From IMG/VR virus record IMGVR_UViG_3300049916_000740, positions 1-21,376 of that record: a stretch of DNA of 21,376 nt. One strand, written 5' to 3'. Below the pieces are notes generated by a model that was not told the DNA's origin, did not search any database, and saw only the letters and a program-made list of their open reading frames with translations. The translations under genes were made by a program, and so were the position numbers. This DNA is from a virus. Positions 8,682 to 17,244 of the stretch are shown piece by piece; position 1 is the first letter of the stretch; the number at the start of each line of letters is the position of its first letter.

Positions 8682-10325
8682 TTAAAACTGGATCACTAGT
8701 TTAATTTCTTCTTCTTGTGAAGCAGCTCTTTGAATTGGTTTTCTATTTTCTAAAAATAAAACTTCACCCGTACGAGGAGTAAGTTCTGGTGTAACATTTG
8801 AATCAGCGGTGTATGTCATTTCTGGTATATTCGTTGTAAATCCATCGCTCGCTTTTGCAATTGTAATTTTCGTAGTCGCACCATCACCAGTAGTAAAATC
8901 GTTATGATTTACATTTGCGCTATCGTTTTGGTGAAAGTAAATATGTTTATTAGTTACATCAACATAATCTACAAAACCCTTTGCTTTAACATAATCACTT
9001 TGACCATCATCTATATCAGCAATGGCATCATAATCGCCATCAGCAGTAGTTTCTGTAATAATATCACCAGAAGTAATCGCGTTTAAATCAGCTTCTGCAG
9101 TATTAGATGCAACGGTGATTCGGCGCAAACCACTCAACACTTCTTGTAAACCATATTCGCCATCGCCTGTAGGTGCTGGACTATCGTCCGAAGCGTTTCG
9201 AGTAGGTTGTCTTATAAGAGAAATTTGGCGATAAGATATTCCAGTAGGTATTTCTCCTTTAACATCACCATTAAAATCAACTGCCAATCCTGCATAAAAT
9301 GCAGGTAGTTCTGCGACAGGGTTATGACCAAATCCATCAATTGGAGAAATTAGAGGATGAATTATCGGTGCAGTAGTTTTATTAACACCACTCTTCATCC
9401 TGATCGATGCTCTTACTACACCTCTTTCGTCTATCATTTCACTAGTATCAGATAACCCTGCACATACAAATCCGCTAATCGCTCCATCTGTAATAGTAGC
9501 CTGGCAATCGAGAATTTTTGGATCTTTATGAGTTGAATCACTTATTAGTAATTGGAAATCTCCATCGCCACCTCCGGTTGAAGTATCCATTCCAGCTCCA
9601 GGGTTTTCTATTTCAAACCCGTATATAATTCCTCCACTAAATTGAGAAGGTGTACCCGCGCCAGTTTTTACAGTTTTAACTTCTATAAATTGATCTGTAT
9701 TAAATTCACTTGCAACTACTAAATCAGCCACGTACACCCAGTTATAATTATCATTGGTTGCACCACTACTTAGTGATGGGGTTCTATTGTCAGAATCACC
9801 AGCAGGAGCAACAGCTGACGGGCCCGCTAAATACGCGCCATTTGTACTATAAGAATTGTTCGAATCATTGTCTAAGCACATATATATTTTATCGTTATAC
9901 ACAGCATAGCAAGGATACTCGGTGTTTCCGGCGCTATTAGTAGAAACATTGAACATGTCTGGATCGTTTTTATTCCACCTCTTATATCTACGATTAGCTA
10001 CCCAATTAATCCTTGGGATAACGTGTAAAGCGTTTGTGGTACTAACTGCTACCGCACCTATTAGATTATCAAGAACTTCTTGTGACTCACTAACGCTACC
10101 ATTCGGCAATGGTGTTGGAAAGTTTTGGTCGGATTCACTAAAAGTAGTTTCTCCTGATGTTATTGAAGCCCAAGGATCAGATTTGCCAATCCCGACGAAA
10201 TACTCAAATCCTCCTGGATCTTGTTCAGGACTATCGTCCGTGCTTCCGGCATTTTTATCAATGATATCTTTGATTAAAAACGTTGCCGAATTACGTCTAA
10301 AATCATCTGTAATTATTGCTGCCAT
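8682..10325 (-). CDS. 8: Baseplate wedge protein gp8
   Basis: The T4 gp8 signature is clear at both ends. Residues 41-51 (EYFVGIGKSDPW) correspond to T4's FITFGRSEPW. Residues 82-113 (EVLDNLIGAVAV, VIPRINW, RRYKRW) correspond to its MMGTVKV, VIPRRDW and TRY region. YRQISLI near residue 366 corresponds to FRQISII, and the last 29 residues (TGEVLFLENRKPIQ, EEEIKLVIQF) correspond to SGEMIYMENRPPII, TEEINILFTF. T4 gp8 is a dimeric wedge protein that binds gp7, gp10 and gp6. This protein is 547 residues against 334 in T4. Much of the extra length lies between YRQISLI and the C-terminal strand (about 395-515), an Asp/Thr/Ala-rich beta-like insertion. It has its own upstream TATAAATA box and is followed after 12 bases by the DUF4815 gene. 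Confidence 0.95.
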   Translation of the reverse strand: MAAIITDDFRRNSATFLIKDIIDKNAGSTDDSPEQDPGGFEYFVGIGKSDPWASITSGETTFSESDQNFPTPLPNGSVSESQEVLDNLIGAVAVSTTNALHVIPRINWVANRRYKRWNKNDPDMFNVSTNSAGNTEYPCYAVYNDKIYMCLDNDSNNSYSTNGAYLAGPSAVAPAGDSDNRTPSLSSGATNDNYNWVYVADLVVASEFNTDQFIEVKTVKTGAGTPSQFSGGIIYGFEIENPGAGMDTSTGGGDGDFQLLISDSTHKDPKILDCQATITDGAISGFVCAGLSDTSEMIDERGVVRASIRMKSGVNKTTAPIIHPLISPIDGFGHNPVAELPAFYAGLAVDFNGDVKGEIPTGISYRQISLIRQPTRNASDDSPAPTGDGEYGLQEVLSGLRRITVASNTAEADLNAITSGDIITETTADGDYDAIADIDDGQSDYVKAKGFVDYVDVTNKHIYFHQNDSANVNHNDFTTGDGATTKITIAKASDGFTTNIPEMTYTADSNVTPELTPRTGEVLFLENRKPIQRAASQEEEIKLVIQF

Positions 10326-10372
10326 ATTTTTTTCTTCTTCTTATAAGTTAAAGGTTAAGTTAATAGTTTTAT
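10326..10372 (-). other. Longest intergenic gap (47 bases), gp8 leader
   Basis: The leader is AT-rich. It contains a short direct repeat (TTAACTTA twice, 12-base spacing) and a purine-rich AAGAAGAAGAA stretch just before the gp8 ATG that may serve as a weak ribosome binding site. I see no convincing hairpin terminator. Confidence 0.5.
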
Positions 10373-10377
10373 TTATA
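10370..10377 (-). promoter_or_regulatory. T4-type late promoter core TATAAATA upstream of gp8
   Basis: An exact TATAAATA on the minus strand overlaps the last codons and stop of the 277-residue gene. It lies about 45 bases before the gp8 ATG, in the longest intergenic gap of the window, and would give a leader of roughly 35-40 bases. This is the best-placed late promoter candidate here. Confidence 0.65.
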
Positions 10378-11206
10378 TAAGTTTCTCCAATACTTTTGAA
10401 GAACCTCTAATAAAAGTTTTATCCATATAATAGTTAGTAGTTTCTGTTATAACACCTTCAGTAAACTTAGGTGTATCTTTAGGACCATCGCTAGGGTAAG
10501 TGTGTGTCTTACTCACGCTGCCTGAACCAACTCTGGTTATTTCAATGTTACTTATTGTAACATCGAACAGGCTGTCTGGAGTAAACGAGAAAAAGATTCG
10601 AGGGTTGGATCCTCCTGAGCTAACATCTTCTGTATCGTCGAATACTTTTACTTCAATACTATTCGAGCCAACACTTGCTCCATAGACATTAGCCGATGCA
10701 TTACCGGCACCATCACGTGTCAAGACACGTAATGCAATAGTCGTACCATTAGAAGCAAATAAAGTCCCACTGTGCAACGTAAGGTCAAACTTAACTAAAT
10801 TTTTTCCAGTTCTAACAGTGTCTGTATCTACAATTTCAACTTCTTTCCATGAATTTATACCATCATTACGTAAATCACTATTAACTCGAAAGCTAGTATT
10901 GCTTATAGCTGTGTAATCATAATAAGCATTTTCACTACCCCCTGGAGTAATGACTGATGGATATGTGAAGGTGCCGAATTGCCCAAAGGTGTCATTATTG
11001 CCATCTCCCCAAAATAGTGTTTCAGTCCCAAGATTAATCTGATTGTAAACAATATCAATTCCGCTAATAGTTGCAGCAGTACTCGTTCCACCTGCGGCAT
11101 GTGTCCAAAATGTTCCAGCAGATTCTGACAAATCATGATTTGCTATTTGTACAGGAGGATCTTTATAAACGAACGCTCCTAATTGTTGTCCTAAAAATCT
11201 TCTCAT
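10373..11206 (-). CDS. Unrecognised probable virion protein between gp7 and gp8
   Basis: I do not recognise this 277-residue protein. It begins MRRFLGQQLGAFVYKDPP and is then rich in Thr, Ser, Gly, Asn and Asp, with strand-like alternation and no obvious helices. This suggests a beta-sandwich structural protein: residues ~95-165 (VRTGKNLVKFDLTLHSG, GTTIALRVLTRDG) and ~170-230 (NSIEVKVFDD, RIFFSFTPDSLFDVTISNIEITRV). The end is polar, then basic/hydrophobic (TFIRGSSKVLEKLI). No signal peptide or membrane helix is seen. Start choice is firm: the ATG overlaps the gp7 stop by one base and has GGAGGA five bases upstream, so translation is probably coupled to gp7 and stoichiometry may be similar. 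T4 has no gene between 7 and 8. Its context suggests a decoration or fibre-attachment component of the wedge, which is inference. Confidence 0.8.
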   Translation of the reverse strand: MRRFLGQQLGAFVYKDPPVQIANHDLSESAGTFWTHAAGGTSTAATISGIDIVYNQINLGTETLFWGDGNNDTFGQFGTFTYPSVITPGGSENAYYDYTAISNTSFRVNSDLRNDGINSWKEVEIVDTDTVRTGKNLVKFDLTLHSGTLFASNGTTIALRVLTRDGAGNASANVYGASVGSNSIEVKVFDDTEDVSSGGSNPRIFFSFTPDSLFDVTISNIEITRVGSGSVSKTHTYPSDGPKDTPKFTEGVITETTNYYMDKTFIRGSSKVLEKLI

Positions 11207-14200
11207 CAGTATCCTCCTTGGCCTCCGGTTTGACCTCCTTGACCAGCATTATTGTTTGTTGCAGGTGGTGTATACTCACTGACACTTGATGAATAATTTC
11301 CTGCGCTTAAATAGGTAGTGTCATTAGAAATATAACCTTCTTCTGTTACAGTCACCATATCGCTAATAGCGGTATTGTAATAAGCGCCTATTCTCGAGTT
11401 ATCGAAAAATTTCAAGTTTTCGTTGTAATTATTTCTAGCCCTATGATCATAATCGTTTGTAGTAATAGTGTGCACCGAAGTTGGTTGAATGTAGATTGCA
11501 TTAGTAGAAACGTTATTAAACTTTTTAACTTTTCTATTAGCAGGTCTATCATCAATATTATAAAAAACGTTAGGTTCTATAGTAGGGTGCAATAACTCTT
11601 CTATCGAAGGCTCAGTTCCATCAACTGCTTCTATCCGCGTTCCGAATATTTCTATTTGATCGTTAGGCTCGGACTTTATTGAAAACAACCCTGCACTTAT
11701 TCCAATTCCTTCTGCTGTAGTTTGATACATAAATTCGTTTGTTCCGCTAATAATCTTTTCTCCCACTGTATTATATATACCACCAAGCTCAGCACCTAGT
11801 GTAGAGCCAGATGAAGCTGCACCTCTTGTCCCATCATCAGGACGAATATATCCTACTAATAAAAACCATTTATTATTCTCTGGCAAATCACCGGTCCAAA
11901 AACTAGCGGGATCATACTCTCCGGATATTTCTGACGTTACAGTAAAAGGAGAATTTAATCGCACAAGTCCAGATGTATTACCTCCGTTATTAGCATACAC
12001 CTCAAATATTTTTTTTCCACTATTACTTTCTTGTTTCATCCAAACAGAGCAACGGTATGTTTTGGTGTTGTTATCGCCGGTTGTAATACCAACCAAAGGT
12101 GAACTAAATCCAGCATTAGGAGTAACAGGTAGATTTAAATTTGAAAGGCCTGTTTCGATAGCAGCGCGGTTTGATGTTTGGTCAGAGGTATAGTAGATAA
12201 GCTCAGACATATATAATTCACCGGCGCTATCAGCTTGGGTTTCAAGCATTCGTCGCGCCGACCTGAGCGACGCTGCGTTAGGCTCATCGTCAAGTGTAAT
12301 AGTTCGGCTACCTATTTGAACACCATCTACGTGACTAGTAGATGTGCCATTGGATTGGCCATCCGTACCATTCATTATATGTGAAACCGTGACTCTATCT
12401 TTACTAGTCATATATGTTCCACCATGTGAATCAACGGACAAAGAAATATTGGTGGTGCTCGGTGAAATAAACCAGTGCGGCCTTCTATTCGCTCCGTGAC
12501 CGCCGTGAGCAGTTTGGTCTGTTGTACTATATAACCTAAACACAGCTGGATAGGTACCTGCCGCAGGGGTTACATTATTTTCTACAACAGCAAACAACGA
12601 TTGTTGGCCATCAGCCGAAAGTGAAAATTCTGGAAGATCTAAAAATGTGGATGTGTTATTACCAGATCTAATCGATGGAGAGCCACTACGTGTGATTAGC
12701 GCACCGTTTGAAACAACCTTCGGCTGGTATCGTCCGTCGCCGCGAGCGTGGTTATTGTTGCCTGATTGGTCATACCATTTAGATACGTAGCCTTCACCAG
12801 ATATTGAACTTCCTGTCTCTGTGTAATCTCCAGGCAAGCTACCTTCTACTATTTGAGCACCCCACAAATAAAACGAACTGCCTACACCTTGATACTCTTC
12901 ATCGCGATTGAACACATCTTGTATCTGGTAAAAAACTGCAGAAACGCCTGTTTGAAGAATACACGTTCCAGTCATTGAGACTCTGTACCACTCATTTCCT
13001 ACACTCGTAACTGTAGCTGAATTGTTTGAGGTCTCCATTGTATCTAAATTAACTGAAACATTTGTGCCAATGGCATGACCACCATTTATGAATAAGAACC
13101 TATTGTCTGATTTCTTTTTAACGTAACAACTAAATGTGTACGTTTTCCCCAATGTTAATCGCATAGTACCTTCTTCGCGAAGAAGGTCGATCGAATACTG
13201 GAACAGCCGGTGGCGACTAAAGCTATCATCTTCTTTTATTTCATACGCAGTGTTCGTACCGTCGGGGGCTGTGGTAGCGGCTACGTTGCTCCATTGGCTC
13301 TCATCTAAACCCAATCTGCCCCAAGATGAATCGTCAAAATTTTGACTATTCCTTACCAAATTAGCACCGCCTACAAAATCTACAAGAGTACCATCAGCAA
13401 CATCGGCTGCTGTAAATGCATTAACACTACCATCACTAGAACGTCTTACCTCAACTACCTCGCCGGTGTAGCTAGAGCTAAGGTTGCGTAGACTAAAGGC
13501 AAGCGCCGCAGAATTATCTACGTCTAAAGGAAGAGTACGGCCTGGATTATCAACATGGGCAGAAGTGCCAATCCATCCAATAGTGCTACTGCCAAATGGC
13601 GTTACAATGTATTCTCTAAAATTCTCTAAAATGTCGCCATTCCTCTTCCACTTTTTCCCATCAGCAGCGCCATACTTTTCATCATCTCCATTTCCAGGAG
13701 ACCACGGTAAAAACGCGTTTAAAAGATTTGTTTCTTTATGCTGTGAAGGTAATACGATTGATTTTTCCGAATTGATTTCATCCACAGTTAAATCTCCATA
13801 GTCTGCTACACGTGTATGTTTATCAAACCACTTGATCCATCTTTTATATTCGTGGTCCACTTTCTGTTCTCGACCTTCTGCATCAGCTCCAAATATAAAA
13901 CGAAGTATTAGGAAAATAGATCTTTCGTATATTCCTCCTCCACTTCTTGGGTTGTTTCCATTTACAAGAGCTTGTATTAATATAAAGAGCCCTCTGATAT
14001 CTACATCTAACCAACCGGGCTGATAGAAAGGCATATGCATTGAGCCCGAGCCTTCATCATTAAGTCTCCTTTGGTCCTCACTAAGATTTTTCCAAGGTGG
14101 AATTAATTTTTCAAGCCAGTCTGTAAGTTTAAGATCATCTGTTTCAATATCATTGTCTACTTTATATGAAGTATCGCCTAGCCAAGAATTTGATCTGCTT

Positions 14201-17200
14201 ATTTGCATAAGAAGAGCACTAAACATTTTCATACCAGCCGGATGAACTAGTCTCAAATATTCGCTTTCCCACTCAGTAAGCTGGATGTCTCCACGTATTT
14301 GATAAGAGTAGTCCGACCAAAAGTTACTATCTTGAACTTTATTAATATCTGATATAAACCCTTTTCTATCAGCGTATTTTCCAGATGATGAAAGTGTTTC
14401 GTTAAAGGTGTGTGAAATTTTATTTCCACTAATAAAATCTAATGAAGGACTTCTATCTCCAAATGTGACTTTTCCTCTTTTATTCGCCTGTTGGTATGTT
14501 ACAGAAAGGTCTGATAGAACGTTATTCGCAGAACTTTCATATGACCAAAACGAATCTTTTAATGGACCAGTTATATTTGAAAATGTGTATGTCTGCGCGC
14601 TATCACGCAAGTAGTATAGCGAAGATAAACTTCTATTTTCATCTACATTAACTCGCATCGCCCATTGATAGGGGTTTAATTTTTTGACTAAATAATCGTG
14701 TATCTCTCCAATTTTTTCATTAGTAACTTCCTTTTGGTAATACGCAAAATATTTTATATTGCCTTTAAAATAGTGAATAGACCTTCTTACACCGAGTCGC
14801 AAACTGCCATTTGAATCATTCACATCAAGCATCTCTTTAGTAGTAACAGCTGTGATTTGCTTACCATAAGTTACCCAATTCTGAGATGATATTTGAGGAG
14901 ATTGCAATGCAACATCTTCACTACGAGAAGCCGCGCTGCTACCTGCTTCATTTAATTGAAAAGGAGAATACGTATGGCGATACAAGCTACCGTTATTAGT
15001 AGACCCATATCCTGCCAACACTTTCATTCTCTTTTCGTAGTCAATAAGCGTTTGATAAAAACTAGTTCTTTGAGAACCAGAATTATTTAAAGAATTGCTG
15101 GCGTGACTTCTTACAACTTGAGCAGCTCCATCGTAAATATCATTTGGTAAAGTAGGATTTGCATCAGCATACTCGTAAAGCTGATGTGCTGCAAGCTTAT
15201 GCATTATCCCGCTTGATCGATTATTAATTACCTCAAACACCGCGTGTGAAGTTGCATCAAACCAAATTTGTAAAGGAAAAAGTTTACCTTCATAGCCTGA
15301 AGCTTGGCCTATTAATATCCACATACCATACGCTGGAGGAGTAGCCGCCAAATCAACATCAAATCCTTCTAACACTTCATTCCAGCTTTGTGTAATGTCA
15401 AAGTTATTTCCTGTATAAAAAGCGCGTATCTCAGCCGCAGTCATATATTCAATTACGTATTTGTCAAAGTCATTGCCGCTACCATCGGTCGTTATAGAAT
15501 TAGCCCAACTATTTGTGCTATTACCTGTAATTACTGCGTCTGCGAAATCAGCTTCGTAATAATCACTTCCATTCGATGATGTTCCTGCTTTTGTAAATCC
15601 ATTAATGTCAATTTGCGTCGTAAGTAAACCACCATCCTCAGAATCATAGTAAACTCCTGCCCTCTTAATATCAAAAGAAGTAGGTGTACCATAGTCGCTA
15701 TCATCCCAAACTCTTTCCCAAGTTTCTCCATTTACCGAAACATCGATGTAGCCATCACCTGCCGCAGCACCAGCAACGTTACCTGCATCAGCAATAGCGT
15801 CAATATCTCTTCGACCTCTTACAGCAACTGTCGCGTAATCTCCGTTAGTTGGAACATCTGTCGTAGATGATGCAGAAACTGGATTATAACCATTACCAGT
15901 TCCCCATCTCCAAGTTTCATAGTTTAGTTTACCTTGTTGTAGATCTAATTTAAGACCAGGATAGTTAGTTTCATCGACAAATAAATGCGCAGGCCCATTG
16001 AGACCTGCATCAGCCTTAATGTGTGCTATCATCGTATGTGATAGCGTGTCATCTGCTTCTGTTAAAATTTCTGGATTCGTTTTATATATTTGTCCAAGAT
16101 CAACGTGGTTTCTATCGTAGGTATTACCTCCAGGACTATCCGTAAATATAAACCCATCTTCTTCACTATAGATTGCTCCGTTTTTTAATTGAGCAACTGT
16201 TTGCGAAAACCTTTCAGAGTGCGCATCGTAAACACGAAAACTATTTTCATCAGGATCATATCTATCTCTTTCTGAAGTATCAATCTCGAGAAAAAGGTAT
16301 TGTGTGTCTGGGTGAATAAGATTAGTATTATCAATTTTTTCAAGCCGTTGTATTTGGCCCGTGCCGATCTCACCATCGCTGCTGTTATAAAATTTAAGAG
16401 GTGTACCTATATCATCTACGCCTAAAAGGCTATTACTTGCAGATCCGGCAAGCGTATTTCCGTAATTAAAAATATCATCGTCTTGAATCCAATCTCCGTC
16501 GGACGCTTTAAGCAAAAAATCCTTTGGGTATAACACCTCTACGATTTCATCAAAAAACAATTTGAAGAAAACTAAAACAGATTCTTCGCTTCCTCGAACA
16601 GAGTAGTAATTAACAATTCTCTTATACAAAGAAACAGTATCAATCACACGAGAATCGGGCACCGAAACCGCAACCTCTTGTTGTATTTTCTTTAGATAAT
16701 CAGAAGACGTTTCATCGATATCGTGTTCAGTCAATATTCTTTTACTTATATTTAAAACCTGATCGTTCGTATTAAGATATGTGTAATAGTCTTCTAAAAG
16801 AGCAGTAAGTGTTTCAGCCGATTCACGCAATTGAAGTGGAATCAAATCATCGACCGCAGAAGATTCTTTATTCGATGTTCTTTCGTTATAAGGGCTGGTT
16901 TGCTTAGGTGAGTATTGCGCAACACTTGAAACCACGAGCGAAGCTTCAGGACGATTTGTGTACGAAATAATATTTGTGGTTGAGTCAAAGTTATACGTAG
17001 CATACTCTGAATACATTTCGTTGTTATACGCTGATGCTGTAGGTGGACCACTTGTCCCGTGATTCATAGATCCTATTGGCATATAAAAAACCACACCATC
17101 TAAACCTTCAAATGTGTGTTGATGGTATTGCCCAACGATATCATCTGAGCTCGTGTATAGAGGATAGTAATAGCCAAATACTCCGGCAGAATCTCCGTAG

Positions 17201-17232
17201 TTGCTTGTTCCTTTTAAATAATAAACTGACAT
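11206..17232 (-). CDS. 7: Giant gp7-like baseplate wedge protein with fibre-type N-terminal module and adhesin-like insertions
   Basis: At 2008 residues it is about twice T4 gp7 (1032 aa). Assignment rests on position between gp6 and gp8 and on two stretches I associate with marine gp7-like proteins: residues ~125-345 (YYSVRGSEESVLVFFKLFFDE, YPKDFLLKASDG) and ~855-1215 (FWSDYSYQIRG, EWESEYLRLVHPAGMKMF). Residues 1-80 are a module (VYYLKGTSN, HQHTFEG, VVFYMP) shared with the collar fibre at 1030-3180. Residues ~385-850 look like a LamG/concanavalin-type insertion ending in IHYFKGNIKYFAYYQKEV. Residues ~1243-1700 match an arabinofuranosidase/LamG-like fold (SLRNLSSSYTGEVVEVRRSSD, later KWYDQSGNNNHA) interrupted at ~1290-1477 by a carbohydrate-binding-like jelly roll. 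Residues ~1703-1875 appear to be a second jelly roll (YRCSVWMKQ, KWFLLVGYIRP). The tail is Gly-rich and ends QGGY. No catalytic site is identified. The stop overlaps the next start (TGATG). Confidence 0.8.
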   Translation of the reverse strand: MSVYYLKGTSNYGDSAGVFGYYYPLYTSSDDIVGQYHQHTFEGLDGVVFYMPIGSMNHGTSGPPTASAYNNEMYSEYATYNFDSTTNIISYTNRPEASLVVSSVAQYSPKQTSPYNERTSNKESSAVDDLIPLQLRESAETLTALLEDYYTYLNTNDQVLNISKRILTEHDIDETSSDYLKKIQQEVAVSVPDSRVIDTVSLYKRIVNYYSVRGSEESVLVFFKLFFDEIVEVLYPKDFLLKASDGDWIQDDDIFNYGNTLAGSASNSLLGVDDIGTPLKFYNSSDGEIGTGQIQRLEKIDNTNLIHPDTQYLFLEIDTSERDRYDPDENSFRVYDAHSERFSQTVAQLKNGAIYSEEDGFIFTDSPGGNTYDRNHVDLGQIYKTNPEILTEADDTLSHTMIAHIKADAGLNGPAHLFVDETNYPGLKLDLQQGKLNYETWRWGTGNGYNPVSASSTTDVPTNGDYATVAVRGRRDIDAIADAGNVAGAAAGDGYIDVSVNGETWERVWDDSDYGTPTSFDIKRAGVYYDSEDGGLLTTQIDINGFTKAGTSSNGSDYYEADFADAVITGNSTNSWANSITTDGSGNDFDKYVIEYMTAAEIRAFYTGNNFDITQSWNEVLEGFDVDLAATPPAYGMWILIGQASGYEGKLFPLQIWFDATSHAVFEVINNRSSGIMHKLAAHQLYEYADANPTLPNDIYDGAAQVVRSHASNSLNNSGSQRTSFYQTLIDYEKRMKVLAGYGSTNNGSLYRHTYSPFQLNEAGSSAASRSEDVALQSPQISSQNWVTYGKQITAVTTKEMLDVNDSNGSLRLGVRRSIHYFKGNIKYFAYYQKEVTNEKIGEIHDYLVKKLNPYQWAMRVNVDENRSLSSLYYLRDSAQTYTFSNITGPLKDSFWSYESSANNVLSDLSVTYQQANKRGKVTFGDRSPSLDFISGNKISHTFNETLSSSGKYADRKGFISDINKVQDSNFWSDYSYQIRGDIQLTEWESEYLRLVHPAGMKMFSALLMQISRSNSWLGDTSYKVDNDIETDDLKLTDWLEKLIPPWKNLSEDQRRLNDEGSGSMHMPFYQPGWLDVDIRGLFILIQALVNGNNPRSGGGIYERSIFLILRFIFGADAEGREQKVDHEYKRWIKWFDKHTRVADYGDLTVDEINSEKSIVLPSQHKETNLLNAFLPWSPGNGDDEKYGAADGKKWKRNGDILENFREYIVTPFGSSTIGWIGTSAHVDNPGRTLPLDVDNSAALAFSLRNLSSSYTGEVVEVRRSSDGSVNAFTAADVADGTLVDFVGGANLVRNSQNFDDSSWGRLGLDESQWSNVAATTAPDGTNTAYEIKEDDSFSRHRLFQYSIDLLREEGTMRLTLGKTYTFSCYVKKKSDNRFLFINGGHAIGTNVSVNLDTMETSNNSATVTSVGNEWYRVSMTGTCILQTGVSAVFYQIQDVFNRDEEYQGVGSSFYLWGAQIVEGSLPGDYTETGSSISGEGYVSKWYDQSGNNNHARGDGRYQPKVVSNGALITRSGSPSIRSGNNTSTFLDLPEFSLSADGQQSLFAVVENNVTPAAGTYPAVFRLYSTTDQTAHGGHGANRRPHWFISPSTTNISLSVDSHGGTYMTSKDRVTVSHIMNGTDGQSNGTSTSHVDGVQIGSRTITLDDEPNAASLRSARRMLETQADSAGELYMSELIYYTSDQTSNRAAIETGLSNLNLPVTPNAGFSSPLVGITTGDNNTKTYRCSVWMKQESNSGKKIFEVYANNGGNTSGLVRLNSPFTVTSEISGEYDPASFWTGDLPENNKWFLLVGYIRPDDGTRGAASSGSTLGAELGGIYNTVGEKIISGTNEFMYQTTAEGIGISAGLFSIKSEPNDQIEIFGTRIEAVDGTEPSIEELLHPTIEPNVFYNIDDRPANRKVKKFNNVSTNAIYIQPTSVHTITTNDYDHRARNNYNENLKFFDNSRIGAYYNTAISDMVTVTEEGYISNDTTYLSAGNYSSSVSEYTPPATNNNAGQGGQTGGQGGY
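11212..11217 (-). promoter_or_regulatory. Strong Shine-Dalgarno GGAGGA within the gp7 tail
   Basis: The minus strand reads GGAGGA-TACTG-ATG, a textbook ribosome binding site with five-base spacing for the 277-residue gene. The same bases encode the final Gly-Gly of the gp7-like protein. It is the only strong Shine-Dalgarno I see at any start in the window. Confidence 0.85.
13611..13630. repeat. Perfect 10-bp tandem duplication inside the gp7-like gene
   Basis: The plus strand reads ATTCTCTAAA twice in direct succession, encoding part of DILENFREY near residue 1203. The unit length is not a multiple of three, so gain or loss of a copy would shift the frame. It may be chance. Confidence 0.5.
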
Positions 17233-17244
17233 AATTTTTTAGTA

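Noticed and set aside
9922-10380. Open plus-strand frame of 152 codons opposite gp8
   Set aside because: It lies entirely antisense to the well-supported N-terminal part of gp8, with no recognisable product or start signal.
10903-11136. Minus-strand frame of 77 codons inside the 277-residue gene
   Set aside because: An out-of-frame shadow. The longer frame has a strong ribosome binding site and coupling to gp7.
11206-17232. Diversity-generating retroelement variable region in the adhesin-like part
   Set aside because: There is no reverse transcriptase, template repeat or paired near-repeat in the window. The sugar-binding-like folds are not evidence by themselves.
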